DNA from: Gammaproteobacteria bacterium
Lineage (GTDB): Bacteria; Pseudomonadota; Gammaproteobacteria; Burkholderiales; Rhodocyclaceae
Length of the DNA stretch: 64,000 nt
Assembly (NCBI GenBank): GCA_018828385.1
Contig: JAHJVE010000007.1
Coordinates: forward strand, 1-64,000
Direction: 5' to 3'
A model generated the notes under the pieces. The model was given only the letters and a program-made list of their open reading frames with translations. It did no database searches and was not told where the DNA came from. The position numbers were made by a program, and so were the translations under genes. Positions 24,590 through 31,884 of the stretch are shown here, piece after piece (positions within the stretch are counted from its first letter, which is position 1; each line of letters opens with the position of its first letter).

Positions 24590-25588
24590 ATGTCGGTCAA
24601 TGGAATTAACGGTAGCGGTTTCGATATTTCGAAACTCCTGGGCAGCAAGGCGACGACGCCGGCGGCGGGTTCGGCCGAGGCGACGGATTTCTTGTCATCG
24701 CTGAAGTTGCAGATCGCCAATGTCGAATCGCAGACGGTCGGCTTGCTTGTCTCGTCGGCGCCGGGTTCGGGCAAGGTGTCGGGCGCGGCGAATTTTGCCG
24801 ACATTCTCGGTGCCGGTAAAACGGCTGGCACGTCCTCTCTGGACGCCCTGCTGGGCAGCGCCGCTGGCGTGGGTGGCACGAATGGCGTGTCGGCTGCGGG
24901 GCGCAACATGGCGCTGTTCGACCCGGAGTCGGCCTACAAGATGATGACGAGCATCAACAGCTTTGCCGTCAATTTCAAGGCGGAGTCGTCTGAATTGAGC
25001 GACATGAAGTCCTACGTGTCGACGCTGCAGCAGGAGGCAGTGAAGCTGGGCAGCACGGCGGTGTCGACCAGCAACGATGAAATCCGCGGCCGCGTGCAGG
25101 CTTTTGCCAATGCCTACAATGGCTGGATGCAACGTTTCGGCAGCGAGTTGCAGGATGGCGGCATGCTGGCGGGCACGCAGGCGGCCAAGGTGTCGCAGTG
25201 GGAACTGGAGCAGAGTATCGCCAATCCATTCAATGGCGCGATGAACGGCGTGCATGGCATGGCTGATCTCGGCTTGAGCATCGATCCGGTGACCAAGCTG
25301 GCGACCGTCGATAACGCCCGGCTGGATGCGACGCTGGCCGGCAACAAGACGGCGGCAATCGGCGCGTTGCATGAATTCACCACCAATTTCGCCAAGTCGG
25401 CTGAACTGTTGAGCTCGGCCGGCAACTTCATTGCCAACCGTCTGGACAATCTGACGCGCGCGATCAGCTACATCGATTCCAACATGACGTCCTTGCAGGC
25501 CGAATTCGGCCTCGGTGACTCGGCGACACCGACCGGGCAGGTGGCCAAGGCATTGGCCAATTACAACGCGGTTCACGGCATCGGATGA
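24590..25588 (+). CDS. FliD-like (flagellar filament cap) C-terminal-domain protein, orphan
   Basis: This protein of about 332 aa has an N-terminus rich in Gly, Ala and Ser, a helical middle (MMTSINSFAVNFKAESSELSD, then LQQEAVKLGS) and a C-terminus resembling FliD_C (LGLSIDPVTKLATVDNARLDATLAGN, then RLDNLTRAISYIDSNMTSLQ). A cap protein would be exported by the flagellar system and act at filament tips, but no other flagellar gene is near and the usual FliD_N pattern is not evident. It may be a diverged or truncated FliD, or a surface protein borrowing the fold. The start at 24590 follows TTGGAGGCGAT; the longer frame from 24536 has no ribosome site. Confidence 0.55.
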   Translation: MSVNGINGSGFDISKLLGSKATTPAAGSAEATDFLSSLKLQIANVESQTVGLLVSSAPGSGKVSGAANFADILGAGKTAGTSSLDALLGSAAGVGGTNGVSAAGRNMALFDPESAYKMMTSINSFAVNFKAESSELSDMKSYVSTLQQEAVKLGSTAVSTSNDEIRGRVQAFANAYNGWMQRFGSELQDGGMLAGTQAAKVSQWELEQSIANPFNGAMNGVHGMADLGLSIDPVTKLATVDNARLDATLAGNKTAAIGALHEFTTNFAKSAELLSSAGNFIANRLDNLTRAISYIDSNMTSLQAEFGLGDSATPTGQVAKALANYNAVHGIG

Positions 25589-25629
25589 GTCAGTGCCCTT
25601 GGGGTCACCGTGAATTGGTTTTTCCAACC

Positions 25630-25664
25630 CCTACGGTCGACCGGAAAAATTAGCCAAAATGAAT
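25630..25664 (+). repeat. Dispersed bipartite element, copy 8 (forward, intergenic)
   Basis: CCTACGGTCGACCGG, AAAAATT, AGCC, AAAATGAATT. The core here is the perfect palindrome GGTCGACC. It starts 42 bp after the stop of the FliD-like gene. Confidence 0.9.
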
Positions 25665-25815
25665 TGGCGGGCCGCGATGCCTGGAGTTCAGTGAAAAACG
25701 GCGCGGCACATATCTTCACATTCCTTCCGCCTGCCATCTCTTAAACTGCCCGTGTGGCGCGCTGTGTCGGGCACAGACGCCATTCAATCCTTCCACGATT
25801 CAAGAGGAATTAGCC

Positions 25816-26061
25816 ATGGGCATTATCTGGTTTCTTATCGTCGGTCTCATCGCCGGCTGGCTCGCTGGTGTTCTCGTCAAGGGCGGCGGTTTCGGCCTGA
25901 TCGGCGACATGGTTGTTGGCGTCATCGGTGCCTTTGTCGGCGGCTTCCTGTTCAGCAACCTGGGCGTATCGGCCGGGGGTGGCCTGATCGGCAGCATCGT
26001 CGTGGCGACCATCGGCGCGGTGGTTCTGCTCTTTGTCATCCGCCTGATCAAGAAGGCGTAG
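25816..26061 (+). CDS. GlsB/YeaQ/YmgE-family small membrane protein
   Basis: This 81-aa, very hydrophobic, Gly-rich protein has three predicted membrane helices (IIWFLIVGLIAGWLAGVL, MVVGVIGAFVGGFLF and GSIVVATIGAVVLLFVI) and the GLIGDMVVGVIGA motif of the GlsB/YeaQ (Transgly_assoc) family. These proteins are stress-associated, and their mechanism is unknown. AGAGGAATTAGCC precedes the ATG. It is a single-gene unit. Confidence 0.9.
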   Translation: MGIIWFLIVGLIAGWLAGVLVKGGGFGLIGDMVVGVIGAFVGGFLFSNLGVSAGGGLIGSIVVATIGAVVLLFVIRLIKKA

Positions 26062-26503
26062 CGACGAGTCAGCAAGGGAAAGGGCAAAGACGTTTCGTTT
26101 TTGTCCTTTCCAATTCGGTTGGCTTTCCGAGCGGCCAATCCGTCCCGCCACCGGCCACGCAGGGTTGGCGCATTGAAGATGCTTGGCTTCGTAGTATTGC
26201 GCCTTTCTCCCGCCAAGCATTCTTGCGAATGTGTTTCTCAATATGGACAAAATGGCGTTTTTGTCTGCAATGAGAAACACCATGCCCGCAAATTCGCCCG
26301 AATACACTGCAATCGTCGCCGGGTAGCTTGCCACTCTCGACCGCCGCGACAAGCGTGCTTGCGCTCTGCCTGGCCCCCGATTCGCCACGGGATTGAAATT
26401 CACCTATACAAAATTGATTCAACCAGCGATAATCCGGTCTCCCTTGGATGCATAGCATCCGACCGAAACTTATTGATTCGGGTGGAGGAGACAAACCATC
26501 TGA

Positions 26504-26531
26504 AAGCCCGCGTTAGACGGGCTTCTTTTTT
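26504..26531 (+). terminator. Rho-independent terminator, plus strand, of an unassigned transcript
   Basis: AAGCCCG (26504-26510) pairs with CGGGCTT (26518-26524), followed by CTTTTTT. There is no gene on the plus strand in the 440 bp before it, so it may end a small RNA or serve the GlsB-type gene after a long 3' UTR. Confidence 0.75.
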
Positions 26532-26587
26532 GTCCATACGAATCGTGCCAAGGCACACCTGTTCTCCCTGGGGTCATTGATCCGGAC

Positions 26588-26614
26588 AAAAAAATGCCCG
26601 CTTTTGGCGGGCAT
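26588..26614 (-). terminator. Rho-independent terminator, minus strand, of an unassigned transcript
   Basis: Read on the minus strand, ATGCCCGC (26614-26607) pairs with GCGGGCAT (26601-26594) and is followed by a run of seven T. No minus-strand gene precedes it in the 290 bp to its right. Confidence 0.75.
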
Positions 26615-26767
26615 AAATCCATTTCTTGGAGGAGATGGAGGAGACAGGCGCTATTGTCTCCATAATTTTGCTGCAACGCAACAAATATTATGTGTCGTTT
26701 TTGAAACGCCGTGCCGGGCTGCCTTTCCGACGGCTGGACGCTCGTTGCGAAGGGGCTTGCCGACCTT

Positions 26768-26803
26768 CCACGGTCAACCGGAAATTCTGGCCAAAATCGA
26801 AAT
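26768..26803 (+). repeat. Dispersed bipartite element, copy 9 (forward, intergenic)
   Basis: CCACGGTCAACCGG, AAATT, CTGGCC, AAAATCGAAAT. It lies 100 bp upstream of the thioesterase start. Confidence 0.9.
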
Positions 26804-26902
26804 CCGGGCTGGCCGGATTTGCATGCTGACTGACTGCTCAGACAATGGTGCCGGCGCTTGCCATCGCCTAGGATGGCGCTTTCCAAAAACGAGGGAGACA
26901 GC

Positions 26903-27367
26903 ATGCAGGCCTTTCAGGATTATTACCCGGAGAACCTCGCCCACTGCTACGGCTGCGGCCGCGAGAACGCGCAGGGGCACCAGATCAAGACTTTCTGGGA
27001 TGGTGACGAGACGGTGACGCATTTTCAGCCGCGCCCCGAGCACACGGCGATTCCCGGTTTCGTTTATGGCGGCCTGCTGGCTTCGCTGATCGATTGCCAC
27101 GGCACGGGCACGGCGGCGGCCGCGATGTATCGCGCCGAGAATCGCGGGATGGACAGCCTGCCGCCGTTCCGCTTCGTGACCGGCTCGCTGCAGGTCAGTT
27201 ACCTGAAACCGACGCCGCTCGGCCCGCAATTGGAGATTCGCGGCAAGGTCAAGGAGATCAAGGGGCGCAAGGTGGTAGTCGAGGCGACGGTTTATGCCGA
27301 TGGCGAGGCCACGGCGCGCGGCGAAGTGGTGGCGCTGCAGATGCCGGATACCTTCGTCGCCAGGTAA
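26903..27367 (+). CDS. PaaI-type hotdog-fold thioesterase
   Basis: This 154-aa hotdog-fold acyl-CoA thioesterase of the PaaI/4HBT class has HCYGCG near the N-terminus, the active-site helix region GFVYGGLLASLIDCHGTGTAAAA (candidate catalytic Asp in LIDCH), and a strand pattern typical of 4HBT (LQVSYLKPTPLGPQLEIRGKV). It would hydrolyse a medium or aromatic acyl-CoA; the substrate is not inferable. The start at 26903 (MQAFQDYYPENL) follows GAGGGAGACAGC, and the longer frame from 26858 is rejected on that basis. Confidence 0.85.
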   Translation: MQAFQDYYPENLAHCYGCGRENAQGHQIKTFWDGDETVTHFQPRPEHTAIPGFVYGGLLASLIDCHGTGTAAAAMYRAENRGMDSLPPFRFVTGSLQVSYLKPTPLGPQLEIRGKVKEIKGRKVVVEATVYADGEATARGEVVALQMPDTFVAR

Positions 27368-27585
27368 GCGCGGCGGGCAGCTTCGCTGCAACAGGCCGGA
27401 AATGGCCTGTCTGCCAGCGGAGCTGACTACCGGAACAAGCGACGACTATTTTTACGACCCAAAATTTCAATGAATTCATAGACGAATCGGCAACCAACGA
27501 AACCCGTTCTGGTTGATGCAAGTCAAATATACGATACGCATATGAGTTAGTTTCAGTTCCTCAGGCACGTCTGGAGGAATCGATC

Positions 27586-29214
27586 ATGTCTCGTTTTTCG
27601 CTACGCACCCAGCTCTGGTTTCTGTCGCTTGCCTTGGTCAGCGGCTTTGTCATCTTCGGCCTGGTCACCTGGAAAACACTGGAACAATCGCGTGTCGGCG
27701 GGCCTGCCTATCAAAGAATCATCCTGCAGAAGGATTTGGTTGCCGACATTCTGCCGCCGCCCAACTACATCATCGAGTCGTACCTGACTGTCCTGCTGCT
27801 GGCCGACCCGGAACGGACCGGCGAACGAGATGTTCTGATCGAGAAGCTGGGCCAGTTGCGCAACGAATATCAGACCCGTCACACCTTCTGGTTGCAGCAA
27901 ACCCTGCCCTCCCCCCTGAAGCAAACCTTCCTCGAAGATGCCGACAGGCCGGCACAGGCTTTCTTCGAGTTGGTGAACAAGGAGTTTTTGCCCGAGGTCA
28001 CGAGCAACCGAATGGATGCCGCCGCGGCGACGCTGAAAAAACTCGAACAGTTGTATCAGCAACACCGCAAGGCCATCGATGACACCGTCAAACTGGCCAC
28101 CGCCGAGCAGGCTGCCACCGAGGAAAGCACGGCGGATTCGGTCCTTGGCAACAGTCTGACGCTCGTTGCCGTCTTCGTCCTTTCCTGTCTGGCGACCCTG
28201 GCCGTCAATTTCGTCTTTGGCAGGTCGCTGCGCGCCGGGATTGAGCAGGCTCGCCAGGCACTCGCCGAGGTCGGCAAGGGCAACCTGCATTTTTCGATCG
28301 ACACCGACCGGGCCGATGAATTGGGTGATCTGCTGCACTCGACAGATGCCACCATTCGCCAACTGAAACAGACCATCGCCAACATTCTGGCGGCGGCAGA
28401 AAGCGTCAGTCACTCGGCGTCTCACCTTTCATCGAACATCGTCGACCTTGCCAGCTCAACCGAGATCCAGAGCAACGCGATCACCTCCGTCGCCGCCACG
28501 GTGGAGGAAATGAGCAGCGGAATTTCGCAGATGGCCGATGTTTCGGCCACCTCGCGTGGCCGCGCATCCAGCGCGGGCGCCGCTTGCGACAGCGGTAGCG
28601 GCGAAATTGAAACGACGGTGACCGTCGTTGAAAAACTGGCGGTCGACGTGCGCAACACGGCAGAATCGATCAACGTGCTTGGCGCCAGCTCTCTCGAAAT
28701 TTCGACCATCGTCGGCGCCATCCGCGACATTGCCGACCAGACCAATCTGCTTGCCCTCAATGCGGCCATTGAGGCGGCACGGGCCGGCGAACAGGGCCGA
28801 GGCTTTGCCGTTGTCGCCGACGAGGTGCGCAAACTGGCCGAACGGACGGCGAAATCAACCGACCAGATCGGCGCCATGATTACCCAGATCCAGCGCGGCA
28901 TCGATCAGGCGGTTGCCGGCATGAGCGAGGGATCCGAATGGGCGCGGACGAGTATCGAGGTCGTTCAGCGGGCGCGCCAAAGCATGGGTGAGATTGCCAG
29001 CGAAACGAGCACCCTGATGCGCGACATCGATGAAATTGCCACCGCCCTGGAAGTCCAGCACGGTGGCAGCCTGACCATCTCCAGCGAGATCGAGAAAATC
29101 GCCGCCGCCTCGGAAAGCAATAGTGCGGCGACTCGCGAAGTCGCGGAAACGGCGCATGAAATGACGACGACTGCCCATCAGCTCCGCGAGACTGTTGCCT
29201 TCTTCCGCTGCTGA
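27586..29214 (+). CDS. Methyl-accepting chemotaxis protein
   Basis: This 542-aa chemoreceptor has TM1 (about 12-30), a helical periplasmic ligand domain (about 31-188), TM2 (about 190-212), a HAMP segment (about 213-265) and a cytoplasmic signalling coiled coil. The conserved hairpin tip [39 protein letters not shown] is present (key parts [11 protein letters not shown] and FAVVADEVR). The C-terminus (ETVAFFRC) lacks a CheR-tethering pentapeptide. The ligand is unknown. GGAGGAATCGATC precedes the ATG. No che genes are nearby, so it works with a remote array. Confidence 0.93.
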   Translation: MSRFSLRTQLWFLSLALVSGFVIFGLVTWKTLEQSRVGGPAYQRIILQKDLVADILPPPNYIIESYLTVLLLADPERTGERDVLIEKLGQLRNEYQTRHTFWLQQTLPSPLKQTFLEDADRPAQAFFELVNKEFLPEVTSNRMDAAAATLKKLEQLYQQHRKAIDDTVKLATAEQAATEESTADSVLGNSLTLVAVFVLSCLATLAVNFVFGRSLRAGIEQARQALAEVGKGNLHFSIDTDRADELGDLLHSTDATIRQLKQTIANILAAAESVSHSASHLSSNIVDLASSTEIQSNAITSVAATVEEMSSGISQMADVSATSRGRASSAGAACDSGSGEIETTVTVVEKLAVDVRNTAESINVLGASSLEISTIVGAIRDIADQTNLLALNAAIEAARAGEQGRGFAVVADEVRKLAERTAKSTDQIGAMITQIQRGIDQAVAGMSEGSEWARTSIEVVQRARQSMGEIASETSTLMRDIDEIATALEVQHGGSLTISSEIEKIAAASESNSAATREVAETAHEMTTTAHQLRETVAFFRC

Positions 29215-29306
29215 TCGCCGCACTGTAAAAGGGCAGAGGTGCGCCGGGGCTTTCTCCGCCCCCGCCCTTCTGCGAGAATCGCCGCTTTCCCGCTTACTGC
29301 CCAGCC

Positions 29307-29687
29307 ATGATCCAAGGTCAATTCCGTTCGTCCATCCTGCAGGTGCCTGCCGAGGTCACGGCGCTCAAGTTCCGCGGCTATCTGCGTCGGGAAATCGAGG
29401 CGGTGCAGGCGACGGCGCAGAGCGAGGAGGACATCATCGTGGTCCGCGTTTTCGTGCTCGAGAAGGTTTTGTTCGGGCTGGGCGCGCGCAAGGTAGATAG
29501 CATCGTCCAGGGCGTTGTCGGCAGGTGCCCGAACATTCAGCGCATCGAACTCGAGGCACTGCTTCGGCCGCTGACGGCGGACGAAATGCAGGAAGCGGCG
29601 GCCGACGCCCAGGCCACGCTGCAGGCGCAGAGCGACCGCGTGATGGCGTCTGGCGGCAAGCTCGGGGCGGACCGCCAGGCCGGCTGA
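29307..29687 (+). CDS. Hypothetical protein
   Basis: This 126-aa soluble protein is of unknown family. It has a compact N-terminal part (SSILQVPAEVTALKFRGYLRREIEAV), a segment VVRVFVLEKVLFGLGARKVD, and a helical Ala-rich C-terminus. No Shine-Dalgarno is obvious before the ATG at 29307. Codon use matches the genome, which supports coding. It lies 93 bp after the chemoreceptor gene and converges with the DUF2789 gene. Confidence 0.55.
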   Translation: MIQGQFRSSILQVPAEVTALKFRGYLRREIEAVQATAQSEEDIIVVRVFVLEKVLFGLGARKVDSIVQGVVGRCPNIQRIELEALLRPLTADEMQEAAADAQATLQAQSDRVMASGGKLGADRQAG

Positions 29688-29692
29688 TCAGC

Positions 29693-29923
29693 CTAGCGCA
29701 AACGCCCGTTGAGTTCGTCGATGACGGCCGACCAGTCGGCGTCTTCGATGATTTCTTCCTTGAGGAAGGTTCGTTGCGCATCGCTCCAGAAGGGCGCCCG
29801 GTAGAGCGGAATGTCGTTATCCAGCGGGCGATGGGTATCGATGAAGTTTTCTAGGGCGACCGCATCGGTGGGCAGCCCGAGCTGGGCGAACAGGTTGCTC
29901 ATGGTGTGCAATTGGGCTTGCAT
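29693..29923 (-). CDS. DUF2789 family protein
   Basis: This 76-aa protein matches the DUF2789 pattern: TMSNLFAQLGLPTDAVALENFI, then HRPLDNDIPLYRAPFWSDAQRTFLKEEIIEDADWSAVIDELN (key parts APFW and QRTFLKEEI). The function is unknown. The start at 29923 (MQAQLHTMSN) follows AAAAGGAGTCATCC. The longer frame from 29977 has no site. Confidence 0.85.
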   Translation of the reverse strand: MQAQLHTMSNLFAQLGLPTDAVALENFIDTHRPLDNDIPLYRAPFWSDAQRTFLKEEIIEDADWSAVIDELNGRLR

Positions 29924-30068
29924 GGATGACTCCTTTTCCTGACGGTGGGGTATCTGTTCGATGGATGCTTGCGGCAAGGGTTCCGCTGGCGAACCACAGC
30001 ACGGCTTCGACTGCTTCCACCAGTTGGTCAGGCCGGGTGGCCGGGGCGTAGCGGAGGAGGACGCTGGC

Positions 30069-30530
30069 TTAGTACGAGGACTTCGGCGCCATCATCATCG
30101 GCGGCATCAACTGACCACGGATCTCGCCCGGCTTGTGCGCGGCGGAATGCACATTGACGTACAGTTCGCCGGCCTTGTAGGCCTGATATTGCGCGTCGCT
30201 CAGTTTGCTGCCGGCCGGGACCATCCAGTCATGGTCGCCGCTCTTGCTCAGGGTGATGATGACCGGCCCGTTGGTGCCGGCCTTGCCGATGTGGATATGC
30301 GCCATGGTGCCGTCCAGCCCGCTGGTCATGACCTTGCCGCTGACGCTCATGTCGGGCTTGATGGTGATGGTGCCATCACCGGTGGCCATGGTCGTGACCG
30401 GCGGCACCTCGACGTCGCCGGAGAGTTTCAATTTGACGTCGTCGGCCAGGCTCGGCAAGGCAAACAACTGCAGCGCCGTGGCGGCGAGGATGCCAGGCAG
30501 AGCCTGGCGAAATTTCGGGGAAATGTTCAT
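30069..30530 (-). CDS. Secreted CHRD-domain protein
   Basis: This 153-aa exported protein has a signal peptide (1-29, cleaved near SLA-DDVK) and a CHRD domain (about 30-145) with the family signatures LSGDVEVPPV, MAHIHIGKAGTNGPVIITL, and YVNVHSAAHKPGEIRGQL. CHRD domains occur in chordin and in many bacterial periplasmic proteins; a metal- or ligand-binding role through the conserved His residues has been suggested but not shown. GAGGCTTGCC precedes the ATG. A perfect TGTCACC-N5-GGTGACA palindrome lies 66 bp upstream. Confidence 0.88.
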   Translation of the reverse strand: MNISPKFRQALPGILAATALQLFALPSLADDVKLKLSGDVEVPPVTTMATGDGTITIKPDMSVSGKVMTSGLDGTMAHIHIGKAGTNGPVIITLSKSGDHDWMVPAGSKLSDAQYQAYKAGELYVNVHSAAHKPGEIRGQLMPPMMMAPKSSY

Positions 30531-30595
30531 GGCAAGCCTCTCAATCTTGAATAGGTGGTGTCGCCAGAAGCAGGGCGTGAAAGTTCAGGGATCGG

Positions 30596-30614
30596 TGTCA
30601 CCAAGACGGTGACA
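30596..30614. promoter_or_regulatory. Perfect inverted repeat TGTCACC-N5-GGTGACA, candidate operator
   Basis: This is a 19-bp perfect palindrome with 7-bp arms, 66 bp upstream of the CHRD gene and 164 bp upstream of the CooA-like regulator. The TGTCA...TGACA ends recall CRP-family half sites, but the 9-base spacing is wider than the 6 expected, so another regulator may bind. Confidence 0.45.
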
Positions 30615-30684
30615 TGGTATTTGAGGGCCGATACCCATATTGGTTCGTGGTTTCTGGCCCTTTGTCGGAGCCGCCCCGACGGAC

Positions 30685-30700
30685 TGTCGCAAAACCGGCA
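30685..30700 (+). promoter_or_regulatory. Candidate CooA-type site upstream of the CooA-like gene
   Basis: TGTCG-N6-CGGCA matches 9 of 10 half-site positions of a TGTCG-N6-CGACA palindrome and lies 78 bp before the regulator ATG. It may mediate autoregulation. Confidence 0.35.
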
Positions 30701-30777
30701 ATTGCCCGGAACATGAAAACTTTCCCCTTTTGAATCAATACCCTGAGATTGGGCATTGCTTTTGCATGAGCACCTGA

Positions 30778-31434
30778 ATGCACGCTCATGCCCACCACGC
30801 CAGACCCGATTTCGCCGAAGCGGCGCAGAATGCGCTGCTCGATGGCTTCACGCTGCGCGAGTTGGCCAAGGGTTATCTGCTGTCGACGCCGGAATGCCCG
30901 CGCAACCAGGTGCTGATGGTGCAGTCCGGCCGTTTGCGCGTTTATCTGGCCGGCGACAACCGGGAACTCAACCTGAGCTTTCTCGAAGCCGGCGACATCT
31001 ACACGACCCACACGCCGACCTATGTCGAAGCCGTCGTGCCGTCCAGCATCTGGCTCATCGAAACGCCGGTCTTCGCCCGCAAGCTGGCCACCGACCCGTC
31101 GGTGACGCCGGTCATGATGCGCGTCATGGGCCGCCTGCTGAGCAATGCCGTGGGCCTTATCGAAGATCTGGCCTTTCGCGAAGTGCCGGCCCGGCTGGCG
31201 CGGTTTTTATGGCAACTGGCCGAACGGCGCGGTCATCGGCTCGAGCATGGCTGGCTGGTGCCGCTCGATTTCAGCATGCAGGACATCGCCAGCCTGCTCG
31301 GCACGACGCGGCAGAGCGTTTCTTCGCTGATCAACCAGTGGGAACGCGAGGGCATCCTGCAGCGCCAGAGCCGGCGCAGCCTGCTCGTGCCGTCGCTTGA
31401 CGCCCTCAAGGCGCGCAGCGCTCCCCTGCCCTGA
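30778..31434 (+). CDS. CRP/FNR-family regulator resembling the CO sensor CooA
   Basis: This 218-aa protein has an effector domain (about 20-110), a dimer helix and an HTH (about 165-195: MQDIASLLGTTRQSVSSLINQW). From memory it aligns with Rhodospirillum CooA: GRLRVYLAGDNRELNLSFLEAGD corresponds to GRLRVYLVGEEREISLFYLTSGD, and His78 (in YTTHTP) falls on the CooA haem ligand His77, while Cys75 is replaced by Thr. The N-terminus is His-rich (MHAHAHHARP), where CooA supplies its other ligand. It lacks FNR-type Cys. The neighbour is cowN, a gene for nitrogenase activity under CO, which supports a CO-sensing role. The identity of the effector is inference. Confidence 0.75.
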   Translation: MHAHAHHARPDFAEAAQNALLDGFTLRELAKGYLLSTPECPRNQVLMVQSGRLRVYLAGDNRELNLSFLEAGDIYTTHTPTYVEAVVPSSIWLIETPVFARKLATDPSVTPVMMRVMGRLLSNAVGLIEDLAFREVPARLARFLWQLAERRGHRLEHGWLVPLDFSMQDIASLLGTTRQSVSSLINQWEREGILQRQSRRSLLVPSLDALKARSAPLP

Positions 31435-31454
31435 AGCCCTGCCCTGAGGTAAAA

Positions 31455-31498
31455 CGTCGGCTGGCCGACGGACAGTGGGCGGCCCGGCCGGCTAAAGT
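31455..31498 (+). promoter_or_regulatory. CooA/CRP-type operator and -10 of the cowN promoter
   Basis: The palindrome CGTCGGCTGGCCGACG (31455-31470) matches 8 of 10 positions of TGTCG-N6-CGACA. A -10-like TAAAGT lies at 31493-31498, which would place the operator centre near -43, the class II activator position, with a leader of about 22 nt to the cowN ATG at 31528. Confidence 0.55.
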
Positions 31499-31527
31499 CG
31501 CTCCCGACCACTTTCAGGGAGAACGCC

Positions 31528-31824
31528 ATGTCTCAACGCTGCGCCTGTCGCCAGGCCGACCGCTACGTGAGCTTTCAGGACATCGACTGCGCCGGCAACG
31601 CGCGCCGGCTCATGGACCATCTCGACCGCCAACTGGCCCTGCCCGGCCGCAGCAACGCCTTCTGGGAATACTTTGCCAAGAAGCGCGCCGGCAGCGCCCT
31701 GGCCAAGCCCGACGACCTGTTCCTGATCCATTCCAACATCAACCAGTTTCGCGAGTTTTTCGAACACTGGGACGATGGCGAAGCGCTCGCCCTCCTGCTC
31801 CAGATCGAGGAAGAGTGCTGCTGA
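31528..31824 (+). CDS. cowN: N(2)-fixation sustaining protein CowN
   Basis: CowN protects nitrogenase from inhibition by carbon monoxide. The 98-aa protein carries the family pattern: DRYVSFQDIDCAGNARRLMDHL, FWEYFAKKR, DLFLIHSNINQFREFFE, and the C-terminal LLLQIEEECC. CAGGGAGAACGCC precedes the ATG. In Rhodospirillum, cowN is controlled by CooA, and here a CooA-like regulator is directly upstream. No nif genes are in the window, so nitrogen-fixation genes are expected elsewhere in the genome. Confidence 0.93.
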   Translation: MSQRCACRQADRYVSFQDIDCAGNARRLMDHLDRQLALPGRSNAFWEYFAKKRAGSALAKPDDLFLIHSNINQFREFFEHWDDGEALALLLQIEEECC

Positions 31825-31831
31825 GCGGAAT

Positions 31832-31868
31832 CCTACGGTCAACCGGGAAAAAAGCCCAAAATCGACAT
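31832..31868 (+). repeat. Dispersed bipartite element, copy 10 (forward, intergenic)
   Basis: CCTACGGTCAACCGGG, AAAAAA, GCCC, AAAATCGACAT. It begins 8 bp after the cowN stop, between convergent genes. Confidence 0.9.
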
Positions 31869-31884
31869 GGCGTCCGGCGCCGGT

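Larger units (their letters stand above)
26062..26902. other. Long intergenic region with two opposed terminators and a dispersed element
   Basis: About 840 bp with no supported protein gene. It holds a plus-strand terminator at 26504-26531, a minus-strand terminator at 26588-26614, a GGATGCATAGCATCC hairpin near 26450, two TGGAGGAGACA stretches (about 26483 and 26638), and one dispersed element (26768). The opposed terminators suggest one or two small untranslated transcripts or the relic of a lost gene. No tRNA or tmRNA fold was found by eye. Confidence 0.45.

Noticed and set aside
26440-26660. tmRNA or tRNA remnant suggested by TGGAGGAGAC and nearby hairpins
   Set aside because: No CCA end, T-arm or acceptor pairing could be built on either strand.
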